From assembly GCF_051020955.1 (NCBI RefSeq), contig NW_027476664.1:97798-161797 (forward strand): a DNA stretch of 64,000 nt, read 5' to 3'. The notes beneath the pieces were generated by a model, which had not been told where the DNA came from, made no database searches, and was given only the letters and a program-made list of their open reading frames with translations. The DNA comes from Megalopta genalis. Taxonomy: Eukaryota > Arthropoda > Insecta > Hymenoptera > Halictidae. The translations under genes and the position numbers were made by a program. Positions 52,464-64,000 of this stretch are shown in pieces (within the stretch, counting starts at the first letter, position 1; each line of letters begins with the position of its first letter).

Positions 52464-53709
52464 ACGAGTTAGCTTCTAATCCATGCGAAACACATGATTT
52501 ATCCTCAAATCCATGCAAACCACATGATTTAGCATCAAATCAATGCGAAGTGGAATGCTTATCTTCGAATCCATGCGAAATAAATGGTCCAGCTTCAAAT
52601 ACTTATGATATACATGATTTAGCTTCAACTGCATGCGAAGCAAACGAGTTAGCTTCAAATCCATGCGAAACACATGATTTAGCTTCAAATCAAAGCGAAG
52701 TGGAAGGCTTAGCTTCAAATCAATGCGAGTCAATTTGTTTAGCTTCAAATACTTGTGATATACATGATTTAGATTCAGCTGCATGCGGAACAAACGATTT
52801 AGCGTCACACCCAAGGAAAACACATGATTTAACTTCAAATCAATGCGAAGTAGAAGCCTTAGCTTCAAATGAATGCGAAAAAAATGGTTTAGCTTGAAAT
52901 ATTTGTGATATACATGATTTAGCTTCAACTGCATGCGAAGCAAACGAGTTAGCTTCAAATCCATGCGAAACACATGATTTAGCTTCAAATTCAGTCGAAA
53001 CACATGGTTCAGCTTAATATTCATGCGAAACAAATGGTTAAGCTTCAAATACGAGTGACATACATGATTTAGCTTCAAACCATGCGGAACACATGATTTA
53101 GCTACAATTCAATGCGAACTGGTACGCTTATCTTCAAATTCATGCGAAACATATGGTTTAGATATAAGTACTTGTGATATACATGATTTAGCTTCAACTG
53201 CATGTGAAACAAACGTGTTAGCTTCAAATTCAAGCGAAAGAAATGATTCAGCTTCAAATCAATGCCAAGTAGAAGGCTTAGCTTCAAATCCATGAGAAAC
53301 TATTGGTTTAGCTTCAAATACTTGTGATATAAGTGATATAGCTTCAACTGCATGCGAAACAAACGAGTTATCTTCAAATCCATGCGGAACACATGATTTA
53401 GCTTCAAATCAATGCGAAGTAGAAGGCTTATCTACAAATCAATGCGAAGCAAATGCTTTAGATTCAAATAATTGTGATATACATGATTTAGCTTCAAATG
53501 CTGGCGAAACAAACGCGTTAGCTTCAAATCGATACCAAACACATGATTTAGCTTCTAATCTATGCGAAACACATGATTTATCCTCAAATCCATGCAAACC
53601 ACATGATTTAGCTTCAAATCAATGCGAAGTGGAATGCTTATCTTCGAATCCATGCGAAATAAATGGTCCAGCTTCAAATACTTGTGATATACATGATTTA
53701 GCTTCAACT

Positions 53710-54285
53710 GCATGCGAAGCAAACGAGTTAGCTTCAAATCCATGCGAAACACATGATTTAGCTTCAAATCAAAGCGAAGTGGAAGGCTTAGCTTCAAACC
53801 CATGCGAATCAAATGGTTTAGCTTCAAATGCTTGTTTTATACATGATTTAGCTTCAAATACTTGTTTTATACATGATTTAGCTTCATATCCATGCGCAAC
53901 ACATGATTTAGCTTCAAATCAATGCGAAGTAGATGGCTTATCTTCGAATCCATGCGAAATAAATCGTTTAGCTTCAAGTACTTGTGATATACATGATTTA
54001 GCTTCAAATGCAGGCGATACAAACGAGTTAACTTCAAATCCATGCGAAACACATGATTTAGCTTCAAATTCAGTCGAAACACATGGTTCAGCTTAATATT
54101 CATGCGAAACAAATGGTTAAGCTTCAAATACGTGTGACATACATGATTTAGCTTCAAACCATGCGGAACACATGATTTAGCTACAATTCAATGCGAACTG
54201 GTACGCTTATCTTCAAATTCATGCGAAACATATGGTTTAGATATAAGTACTTGTGATATACATGATTTAGCTTCAACTGCATGTG
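53710..54285. repeat. nested duplication inside the 3874-bp repeat, copy 1
   Basis: Matches 54549-55124 at an offset of 839 bp, including the TGTTTTATACATGA units (53832, 53862) and CTACAATTCAATGCGAACTGG (54181 and 55020). The pair is present again in the second 3874-bp copy, so it predates that event. Confidence 0.8.
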
Positions 54286-54548
54286 AAACAAACGTGTTAG
54301 CTACAAATTCAAGCGAAAGAAGTGATTCAGCTTCAAATCAATGCCAAGTAGAAGGCTTAGCTTCAAATCCATGAGAAACTATTGGTTTAGCTTCAAATAC
54401 TTGTGATATAAGTGATATAGCTTCAACTGCATGCGAAACAAACGAGTTATCTTCAAATCCATGCGGAACACATGATTTAGCTTCAAATCAAAGCGAAGTG
54501 GAAGGCTTAGCTTCAAATACTTGAGATATGCATGATTTAGCTTCAATC

Positions 54549-55124
54549 GCATGCGAAACAAACGAGTTAGCTTCAAATCCATGCGAAACACATGATTTAG
54601 CTTCAAATCAAAGCGAAGTGGAAGGCTTAGCTTCTAACCCATGCGAATCAAATGGTTTAGCTTCAAATGCTTGTTTTATACATGACTTAGCTTCAAATAC
54701 TTGTTTTATACATGATTTAGCTTCATATCCATGCGCAACACAAGATTTAGCTTCAAATCAATGCGAAGTAGATGGCTTATCTTCGAATCCATGCGAAATA
54801 AATCGTTTAGCTTCAAGTACTTGTGATATACATGATTTAGCTTCAAATGCAGGCGACACAAACGAGTTAACTTCAAATCCATGCGAAACACATGATTTAG
54901 CTTCAAATTCAGTCGAAACACATGGTTCAGCTTAATATTCATGCGAAACAAATGGTTAAGCTTCAAATACGTGTGACATACATGATTTAGCTTCAAACCA
55001 TGCGGAACACATGATTTAGCTACAATTCAATGCGAACTGGTACGATTATCTTCAAATTCATGCGAAACATATGGTTTAGATATAAGTACTTGTGATATAC
55101 ATGATTTAGCTTCAACTGCATGTG
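54549..55124. repeat. nested duplication inside the 3874-bp repeat, copy 2
   Basis: Second copy of 53710-54285. Minor differences include ACACATGATTTAGC/ACACAAGATTTAGC near 53900/54739 and GGTACGC/GGTACGA near 54199/55038. Confidence 0.8.
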
Positions 55125-57103
55125 AAACAAACGAGTTATCTTCATATCCATGCGGAACACATGATTTAGCTTCAAATCAATGCGAAGTAGAAGGCTTATC
55201 TACAAAACAATGCGAAGCAAATGCTTTAGATTCAAATAATTGTCATATACATGATTTAGCTTCAAATGCTGGCGAAACAAACGAGTTAGCTTCAAATCGA
55301 TACCAAACACATGATTTAGCTTCAAATCAATGCGACGTAGAAGTCTTAGCTTCAAATCAATGCGAGTCAATTTGTTTAGCTTCAAATACTTGTGATATAC
55401 ATGATTTAGATTCAGCTGCATGCGGAACAAACGATTTAGCGTCACTCCCAAGGAAAACACATGATTTAACTTCAAATCAATGCGAAGTAGAAGCCTTAGC
55501 TTCAAATCAATGCGAAAAAAATGGTTTAGCTTGAAATATTTGTGATATACATGATTTAGCTTCAACTGCATGCGAAGCAAACGAGTTAGCTTCAAATCCA
55601 TTCGAAACACATGATTTAGTTTCAAATTCATTCGAAACACATGGTTAAGCTTAATATTCATGCGAAACAAATGGTTCAGCTTCAAATACTCGTGGTATAC
55701 ATGATTTAGCTTCAACAGCATGTGAAACAGGCGTGTTAGCTTCAAATCCAAGCGAAACACATGATTTAGCTTCAAACCAATGCGAAGTAGAAGGCTTAGC
55801 TTCAAATCCATGCGAAACAAATGGTTCAGCTGCAAATACTTGTGATATAAGTGATATAAATTCAACTGCATGCGACACAAACGAGTTAGCTTCAAATCCA
55901 TGCGAAACACATGATTTAGCTTCAAATTCATTCGAAACACGTGGTTCAGCTTAATATTCATGCGAAGCAAATGGTTCAGCTTCAAATAAATGTGACATAC
56001 ATGTTTTAGCTTCCAACCATGCGGAAACATGATTTAGCTACAAATCAATGCGAACTGGAAGGCTTATCTTAAAATTCATGCGAAACATATGGTTTAGATA
56101 TAAATACTTGTGATATTCATGATTTATCTTCAACTGCATGCGAAAGAAACGAGATAGCTTCAAATCCAAGCGAAACACATGATTTAGCTTCAAATTCATT
56201 CGAAACACGTGGTTCAGCTTAATATTCATGCGAAACAAATGGTTCAGCGTCAAATAAATGTGACATACATGATTTAGCTTCAAACCATGCGGAACAAATG
56301 ATTTAGCTACAAATTATTCAAATCAATGCGAAGTAGAAGCCTTAGCTTCAAATCAATGCGAAACAAAGGGTTCAGCTTCAAATACTTGAGATATGCATGA
56401 TTTAGCTTCAATCGCATGCGAAACAAACGAGTTAGCTTAAAATCCATGCGGATCACAGGATTCAGCATTAAATCAATGCGAAGTAGCAGGCTTAGCTTCA
56501 AACCCATGCGAGACAAATGCTTTAGCTTCAAATACTTGTGATATACATGATTTAGCTTCAACTTCATGTGAAACAATCGTGTTAGTTTCAAATTTAAGCG
56601 AAACACATGATCCAGCATCAAATCAATGCGAAGTAGAAGGCTTAGCTTCAAATCAATGCGAATTAAATTGATTAGCTTCAAATACTTGTGATATACATGG
56701 TTTAGAATCAGCTGCATGCGAAACAAACGATTTAACGTCACACCCCTGGGAAACACGTGATTTAAATTCAAATCAATGCCAAGTAGAAGGCTTAGTTTCA
56801 AATCAATGCGAAACGAATTGTTTAGCTTCAAATACTAGTTTTATACATTACTTAGCATCAACTGCATGCAAAACAAAAGAGTTAGCTTCAAATCCAAACG
56901 AAACACATGATTTAGCTTCAAATGCAGGCGACACAAACGAGTTAGCTTCAAATCCATGCGAAACACATGATTTAGCTTCAAACTCATTCGAAACACATGG
57001 TTAAGCTTAATATTCATGCGAAACAAATGGTCCAGCTTCAAATACTTGTGATATACATGATTTAGCTTCAACTGCATGCGAAGCAAACGAGTTAGCTTCA
57101 AAT

Positions 57104-60100
57104 TCAAGCGAAAGAAATGATTCAGCTTCAAATCAATGCCAAGTAGAAGGCTTAGCTTCAAATCCATGAGAAACTATTGGTTCAGCTTCAAATACTTGTG
57201 ATATAAGTGATATAAATTCAACTGCATGCGAAACAAACGAGTTATCTTCAAATCCATGCGGAACACATGATTTAGCTTCAAATCAATGCGAAGTAGAAGG
57301 CTTATCTACAAATCAATGCGAAGCAAATGCTTTAGATTCAAATAATTGTGATATACATGATTTAGCTTCAAATGCTGGCGAAACAAACGAGTTAGCTTCA
57401 AATCGATACCAAACACATGATTTAGCTTCTAATCTATGCGAAACACATGATTTATCCTCAAATCCATGCAAACCACATGATTTAGCTTCAAATCAATGCG
57501 AAGTGGAATGCTTATCTTCGAATCCATGCGAAATAAATGGTCCAGCTTCAAATACTTGTGATATACATGATTTAGCTTCAACTGCATGCGAAGCAAACGA
57601 GTTAGCTTCAAATCCATGCGAAACACATGATTTAGCTTCAAATCAAAGCGAAGTGGAAGGCTTAGCTTCAAACCCATGCGAATCAAATGGTTTAGCTTCA
57701 AATGCTTGTTTTATACATGATTTAGCTTCAAATACTTGTTTTATACATGATTTAGCTTCATATCCATGCGCAACACATGATTTAGCTTCAAATCAATGCG
57801 AAGTAGATGGCTTATCTTCGAATCCATGCGAAATAAATCGTTTAGCTTCAAGTACTTGTGATATACATGATTTAGCTTCAAATGCAGGCGATACAAACGA
57901 GTTAACTTCAAATCCATGCGAAACACATGATTTAGCTTCAAATTCAGTCGAAACACATGGTTCAGCTTAATATTCATGCGAAACAAATGGTTAAGCTTCA
58001 AATACGTGTGACATACATGATTTAGCTTCAAACCATGCGGAACACATGATTTAGCTACAATTCAATGCGAACTGGTACGCTTATCTTCAAATTCATGCGA
58101 AACATATGGTTTAGATATAAGTACTTGTGATATACATGATTTAGCTTCAACTGCATGTGAAACAAACGTGTTAGCTACAAATTCAAGCGAAAGAAGTGAT
58201 TCAGCTTCAAATCAATGCCAAGTAGAAGGCTTAGCTTCAAATCCATGAGAAACTATTGGTTTAGCTTCAAATACTTGTGATATAAGTGATATAGCTTCAA
58301 CTGCATGCGAAACAAACGAGTTATCTTCAAATCCATGCGGAACACATGATTTAGCTTCAAATCAAAGCGAAGTGGAAGGCTTAGCTTCAAATACTTGAGA
58401 TATGCATGATTTAGCTTCAATCGCATGCGAAACAAACGAGTTAGCTTCAAATCCATGCGAAACACATGATTTAGCTTCAAATCAAAGCGAAGTGGAAGGC
58501 TTAGCTTCTAACCCATGCGAATCAAATGGTTTAGCTTCAAATGCTTGTTTTATACATGACTTAGCTTCAAATACTTGTTTTATACATGATTTAGCTTCAT
58601 ATCCATGCGCAACACAAGATTTAGCTTCAAATCAATGCGAAGTAGATGGCTTATCTTCGAATCCATGCGAAATAAATCGTTTAGCTTCAAGTACTTGTGA
58701 TATACATGATTTAGCTTCAAATGCAGGCGACACAAACGAGTTAACTTCAAATCCATGCGAAACACATGATTTAGCTTCAAATTCAGTCGAAACACATGGT
58801 TCAGCTTAATATTCATGCGAAACAAATGGTTAAGCTTCAAATACGTGTGACATACATGATTTAGCTTCAAACCATGCGGAACACATGATTTAGCTACAAT
58901 TCAATGCGAACTGGTACGATTATCTTCAAATTCATGCGAAACATATGGTTTAGATATAAGTACTTGTGATATACATGATTTAGCTTCAACTGCATGTGAA
59001 ACAAACGAGTTATCTTCATATCCATGCGGAACACATGATTTAGCTTCAAATCAATGCGAAGTAGAAGGCTTATCTACAAAACAATGCGAAGCAAATGCTT
59101 TAGATTCAAATAATTGTCATATACATGATTTAGCTTCAAATGCTGGCGAAACAAACGAGTTAGCTTCAAATCGATACCAAACACATGATTTAGCTTCAAA
59201 TCAATGCGACGTAGAAGTCTTAGCTTCAAATCAATGCGAGTCAATTTGTTTAGCTTCAAATACTTGTGATATACATGATTTAGATTCAGCTGCATGCGGA
59301 ACAAACGATTTAGCGTCACACCCAAGGAAAACACATGATTTAACTTCAAATCAATGCGAAGTAGAAGCCTTAGCTTCAAATCAATGCGAAAAAAATGGTT
59401 TAGCTTGAAATATTTGTGATATACATGATTTAGCTTCAACTGCATGCGAAGCAAACGAGTTAGCTTCAAATCCATTCGAAACACATGATTTAGTTTCAAA
59501 TTCATTCGAAACACATGGTTAAGCTTAATATTCATGCGAAACAAATGGTTCAGCTTCAAATACTCGTGGTATACATGATTTAGCTTCAACAGCATGTGAA
59601 ACAGGCGTGTTAGCTTCAAATCCAAGCGAAACACATGATTTAGCTTCAAACCAATGCGAAGTAGAAGGCTTAGCTTCAAATCCATGCGAAACAAATGGTT
59701 CAGCTGCAAATACTTGTGATATAAGTGATATAAATTCAACTGCATGCGACACAAACGAGTTAGCTTCAAATCCATGCGAAACACATGATTTAGCTTCAAA
59801 TTCATTCGAAACACGTGGTTCAGCTTAATATTCATGCGAAGCAAATGGTTCAGCTTCAAATAAATGTGACATACATGTTTTAGCTTCCAACCATGCGGAA
59901 ACATGATTTAGCTACAAATCAATGCGAACTGGAAGGCTTATCTTAAAATTCATGCGAAACATATGGTTTAGATATAAATACTTGTGATATTCATGATTTA
60001 TCTTCAACTGCATGCGAAAGAAACGAGATAGCTTCAAATCCAAGCGAAACACATGATTTAGCTTCAAATTCATTCGAAACACGTGGTTCAGCTTAATATT

Positions 60101-60977
60101 CATGCGAAACAAATGGTTCAGCGTCAAATAAATGTGACATACATGATTTAGCTTCAAACCATGCGGAACAAATGATTTAGCTACAAATTATTCAAATCAA
60201 TGCGAAGTAGAAGCCTTAGCTTCAAATCAATGCGAAACAAAGGGTTCAGCTTCAAATACTTGAGATATGCATGATTTAGCTTCAATCGCATGCGAAACAA
60301 ACGAGTTAGCTTAAAATCCATGCGGATCACAGGATTCAGCATTAAATCAATGCGAAGTAGCAGGCTTAGCTTCAAACCCATGCGAGACAAATGCTTTAGC
60401 TTCAAATACTTGTGATATACATGATTTAGCTTCAACTTCATGTGAAACAATCGTGTTAGTTTCAAATTTAAGCGAAACACATGATCCAGCATCAAATCAA
60501 TGCGAAGTAGAAGGCTTAGCTTCAAATCAATGCGAATTAAATTGATTAGCTTCAAATACTTGTGATATACATGGTTTAGAATCAGCTGCATGCGAAACAA
60601 ACGATTTAACGTCACACCCCTGGGAAACACGTGATTTAAATTCAAATCAATGCCAAGTAGAAGGCTTAGTTTCAAATCAATGCGAAACGAATTGTTTAGC
60701 TTCAAATACTAGTTTTATACATTACTTAGCATCAACTGCATGCAAAACAAAAGAGTTAGCTTCAAATCCAAACGAAACACATGATTTAGCTTCAAATGCA
60801 GGCGACACAAACGAGTTAGCTTCAAATCCATGCGAAACACATGATTTAGCTTCAAACTCATTCGAAACACATGGTTAAGCTTAATATTCATGCGAAACAA
60901 ATGGTCCAGCTTCAAATACTTGTGATATACATGATTTAGCTTCAACTGCATGCGAAGCAAACGAGTTAGCTTCAAAT
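57104..60977. repeat. 3874-bp tandem duplication, copy 2
   Basis: Adjacent second copy. It ends at 60977, after which the sequence reads ACATGCGAAACACATG instead of TCAAGCGAAAG. The whole internal structure, including indels and in-frame stops, is reproduced. Confidence 0.9.
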
Positions 60978-61355
60978 ACATGCGAAACACATGATTTAGC
61001 TTCAAACCAATGCGAAGTAGAAGGCTTAGCTTCAAATCCACGCGAAACAAATGGTTCAGCTTCAAATACTTGTGATATAAGTGATATAAATTCAACTGCA
61101 TGCGAAACAAACGAGTTATCTTCAAATCCATGCGTATCACAGGATTCAGCTTCAAATCAATGCGAAGTAGAAGGCTTATCTTCAAATCAATGCGAAGCAA
61201 ATGCTTTAGATTCAAATAATTGTGATATACATGATTTAGATTCAAATGCTGGCGAAACAAACGAGTTAGCTTCACATCCATGCGAATCACAGGATTCAGC
61301 TTCAAATCAATGCGAAGTAGAAGGCTTAGCTTCAAACCCATGCGAATCGAATGCT

Positions 61356-62084
61356 TTGGCTTCAAATACTTGTGATATACATGATTTACCTTCAACTGCA
61401 TGTGAAACAAACGTGTTAGCTTCAAATTCAAGCGAAAGAAATGATTCAACTTCAAATGAGTGCGAAGTAGAATGCTTGGCTTCAAATCCAAGCGAATCAA
61501 ATGGTTTAGCTACAAATACTTGTGATATACATGATTTAGCTTCAAATGCTGGCGAAACAAACGAGTTAGCTTCAAATCGATGCCAAACACATGATTTAGC
61601 TTCAAATCAATGCGACGTAGAAGTCTTAGCTTCAAATCAATGCGAAACAAATGGTTTAGCTTCAAATATTTGCGATATACATGATTTAGCTTCAAATGCA
61701 GGTGAAACAAACGAGTTAGCTTCAAATCGATGCCAAACATATGATTTAGCTTCAAATCAATGCGACGTGGAAGTCTTAGCTTCAAATCAATGCGAGTCAA
61801 ATGGTTTAGCTTCAAATACTTGTGATATACATGATTTAGATTCAGCTACATGCGGAACAAACGATTTAGCGTCACACCCAAGGGAAACACATGATTTAAC
61901 TTCACTTCAGTGCGAAGTAGAAGCCTTAGCTTCAAATCAGTGCGAAACAAATGGTTTAGCTTCAAATATTTGCGATATACATGATTTAGCTTCAAATGCA
62001 GGCGAAACAAACGAGTTAGCTTCAAATCCATTCGAAACACAGGATTTAGATTCAAATTCATTCGAAACACATGGTTTAGCATAA
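61356..62084 (+). other. longest + strand open frame across satellite (not called as a gene)
   Basis: 242 codons of decapeptide repeat, each unit starting ASN with Cys at position 5 in most units. The product would be acidic and Ser/Asn/Cys/Thr-rich. There is no signal peptide, no non-repetitive domain and no splice or promoter context. The ATG is an accidental TTGGCT to ATGGCT-type variant. It ends at a TAA that recurs in many array copies. I recognise no family and consider it an opportunistic ORF. Confidence 0.7.
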
Positions 62085-63402
62085 TATTCATGCAAACAAG
62101 TGGTTTATCTTCCAATACTTGTGACATACATAATTCAGCTTCAAATCCAGGCGAAAGAAACGGGTTAGCTTCAAATCCATGCGAAACAAATGGTTCAGCT
62201 TCGAATACTTGAGATATGCATGATTTAGCTTCAATCGCATGCGAAACAAAGGAGTTAGCTTCAAATCCAAGCGGATCACAGGATTCAGCTTTAAATCAAT
62301 GCGAAGTAGAAGGCTTAGCTTCAAACCCATGCGAATCAAATGCTTTAGCTTCAAATACTTGTGATATACATGATTTAGCTTCAACTGCACGTGAAACAAA
62401 CGTGTTGGATTCGAATTCAAGCGAAACACAGGATTCAGCTTCAAATCAATGCGAAGTAGAAGGCTTAGCTTCAAATCCATGCGAATCAAATGCTATAGCT
62501 TCAAAAACTTGTGATATACATGATTTAGCATCAACAGCATATGAAACAAACAAGTTAGTTTCAAATCTACGCGAAACCCCTGATTTAGCTACAAATTCAT
62601 ATGAAACACATGGGTTAGCTTCATATTCTTCCGAAACAAATGGTTTAGTTTCAGATACTTGTGATAAACATGATTTAGCTTCAACTGCATGCGAAACAAA
62701 CGTGTTATCTTCAAATCCATGCGAAACACGTGATTTAGCTTCAAATCAATGAGAACTAGAAAGCTGATCTTCGGATCCATGCAAAACAAATGGATTATCT
62801 TCAAATACTTGTGATACACATGATTTAGCTTCAACTGCATGCGAAACAAACGAGTCAACTTCAAATCCTTGCGAAACAAATGATATAGCTTCAAATTAAT
62901 GCGAAGTAGAAGGCTGATCTTCGTATCCATGCGAAACAAATGATTTAGCTTCAAATCAATGCGAAGAAGAAGGCTTAGCTTCAAATCCATGCGAATCAAA
63001 TGGTTTAGATTCAATTACATGTGATATACATGATTTCGCTTCAAATGCATGCGAAACAAATGAGTTAGCTTCAAATACTTGTGATATTCATGATTTAGCT
63101 TCAAATGCAGGCGAAACAATCGAGTTAGTTTCAAATCCATGCAAAACACATGATTTAGCTTAAAATTCATTAGAAACACATGGTTTAGCTTAATATTCAT
63201 GCGAAATAAATGGTTCAGCTTCAAATCAAGGCGAAGTAGAAAGCTTAGTTTCATATCCAAGCGAATCAATTGCTTTAGCTTCAAATACTTGTGATATACA
63301 TGGTTTAGCTTCAACTGCATGCGAAATAAACGAGTTGGCTTAAAATCCACGCGAAACAGATGATTTATTTTCAAATCAATGCGAAGTAGAAGGCTTAGCT
63401 TC

Positions 63403-63505
63403 AAATCCATGTGAGGAGAGGCATTAGCTGCGGAAACTCATGTTGGTTATGATTAGCATGATTTCATCGACTGCATGCGTAAGCAGAGCCAGGTTAATGT
63501 GGTCA
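63403..63505. repeat. hyperdiverged satellite patch
   Basis: Units here are barely recognisable (GTGAGGAGAGGCATTAGC, then CGGAAACTCATGTTGG and TAAGCAGAGCCAGG) although both neighbours are ordinary. Residual spacing of about 29-30 bp between the TTA ends, and the word GACTGCATGCG, show it is still satellite. It is richer in G than the rest of the array. Confidence 0.6.
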
Positions 63506-63850
63506 AATCCAACCGAAACACATGATCTAGCTTCAAATCAATGCGAAGTAGAAGGCTTAGCTTCAAATCCATGCAAAACAAATGGTTTCGCTTCGAATAC
63601 TTGTGACCTACTTGCTTTAGCTTCAACTGCATGCGAAACAAACGAATTAGCTACAAATCCAAGCGAAAGACATGATTTAGCTTCAAATCGATGCGAAGAA
63701 GAAGGCTGAGTTTCAAATCCATGCGACACGAATAGTTTAGCGTCAAATACATGTTTTATATATGATTCAGCTTTAACTGCATGCGGAACAAACGAGTTAG
63801 CATCAAATCCAAGTGAAACACATGATGTAGCTTCAAATCAATTGGAAGTA

Positions 63851-64000
63851 GAAGGCTTAGATTCAAATCCATGCGAAACCAATGATTTGGTTTCAGATGC
63901 TTGCGATATAAGTGATATAGCTTCAACTGCAGGCGAAACAAACGAGTTAACTTCAAATCCATGCGAAACAAATGATTTAGCATCAGATACTTGCGATATA
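63851..64000. repeat. dialect B block 9 (start; runs off the edge)
   Basis: The last 150 bp return to B units (GATACTTGCGATATA at the final bases). Confidence 0.65.

Larger units (their letters stand above)
53230..57103. repeat. 3874-bp tandem duplication, copy 1
   Basis: Starts at TCAAGCGAAAGAAATGATTC (53230) and ends where the same sequence begins again (57104). Few differences were noticed: GGTTTAGC/GGTTCAGC near 53305/57179, GATATAGC/GATATAAA near 53336/57210, and CACTCCC/CACACCC near 55445/59319. It contains a nested ~0.58-kb duplication. Confidence 0.9.
51672..63850. repeat. dialect A block 9
   Basis: The longest A run, built mainly by the 3874-bp tandem duplication (53230-60977). Units become more divergent from about 62750 onward. 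Confidence 0.8.
23626..64000. repeat. 30-bp satellite array, right arm
   Basis: The same 30-bp unit and 150-bp pentad resume directly after the LTR, in the same orientation, and run off the right edge. The array therefore extends beyond the window on both sides. This arm contains the largest recent amplifications (2787-bp and 3874-bp periods) and one locally degenerate patch near 63403-63505. Apart from that patch there is no stretch above about 100 bp that does not align to the unit. Confidence 0.96.

Noticed and set aside
53230..60977. Pure assembly duplication
   Set aside because: Considered because identity is so high, but scattered single-base differences between copies argue for two real copies. 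Not excluded without reads.
63403..63505. Unique gene fragment or second transposon
   Set aside because: Residual 29-30-bp spacing and satellite words (GACTGCATGCG) show it is degenerate satellite, and there are no terminal repeats.
1..64000. CRISPR array
   Set aside because: Short regular repeats are present, but there are no unique spacers: the whole 30 bp is repeat, and the context is eukaryotic.
1..64000. CENP-B box in the unit
   Set aside because: The complement has TTTCGCATGG, which shares TTCG with the box, but the required A and CGGG positions are absent.

Overview
The window is almost entirely one satellite array. A 30-bp unit, in most copies beginning GCTTCAAATCCATGCGAAAC, repeats head to tail about 2,100 times from base 1 to base 64000. 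The one substantial foreign insertion is a 669-bp solo LTR at 22957-23625. I find no convincing protein gene, tRNA, rRNA or CRISPR array. Megabase-style tandem DNA, an LTR with an AATAAA signal and a 5-bp target duplication all point to a eukaryote. The CpG in nearly every unit has not decayed to TpG/CpA, so the array looks lightly methylated, which fits an invertebrate (an insect is plausible). I cannot name the species.

The array is nested on three scales. The 30-bp units fall into a repeating set of five (a 150-bp pentad). On the + strand they read as decapeptides whose signatures are, in order, CETNGL or CETNDL; TCDIHDL or TCDISDI; ETNEL; CETHDL; and CEVEGL or CDVEGL. Two dialects of the pentad alternate in 18 blocks. 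Dialect A (TCDIHDL/CEVEGL) fills roughly 1-1375, 2545-6730, 39421-41755, 42191-43655, 51672-63850 and several short blocks. Dialect B (TCDISDI or TWDISDI/CDVEGL) fills the rest, including the long run 14701-39420 that holds the LTR. Above the pentads lie recent larger duplications, which are nearly identical where I compared them directly: 1116 bp in tandem (3091-5322), 2787 bp in about 3.3 copies (27330-36402), 510 bp in 2.2 copies (50531-51671), 3874 bp in tandem (53230-60977), and a dispersed 1.1-kb copy (817-1935 and 7574-8692).

Long open frames occur on both strands (up to 242 codons on + and 411 on -), but they follow from the unit's composition. Three of its six frames have no stop, and the frame with the fewest one-step routes to a stop gives the longest ORFs. 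In-frame stops and 1-bp indels have themselves been amplified with the larger repeats, so the array has been spreading without coding constraint. The most economical reading is a noncoding satellite driven by unequal exchange, with a decayed coding minisatellite as a less likely origin.
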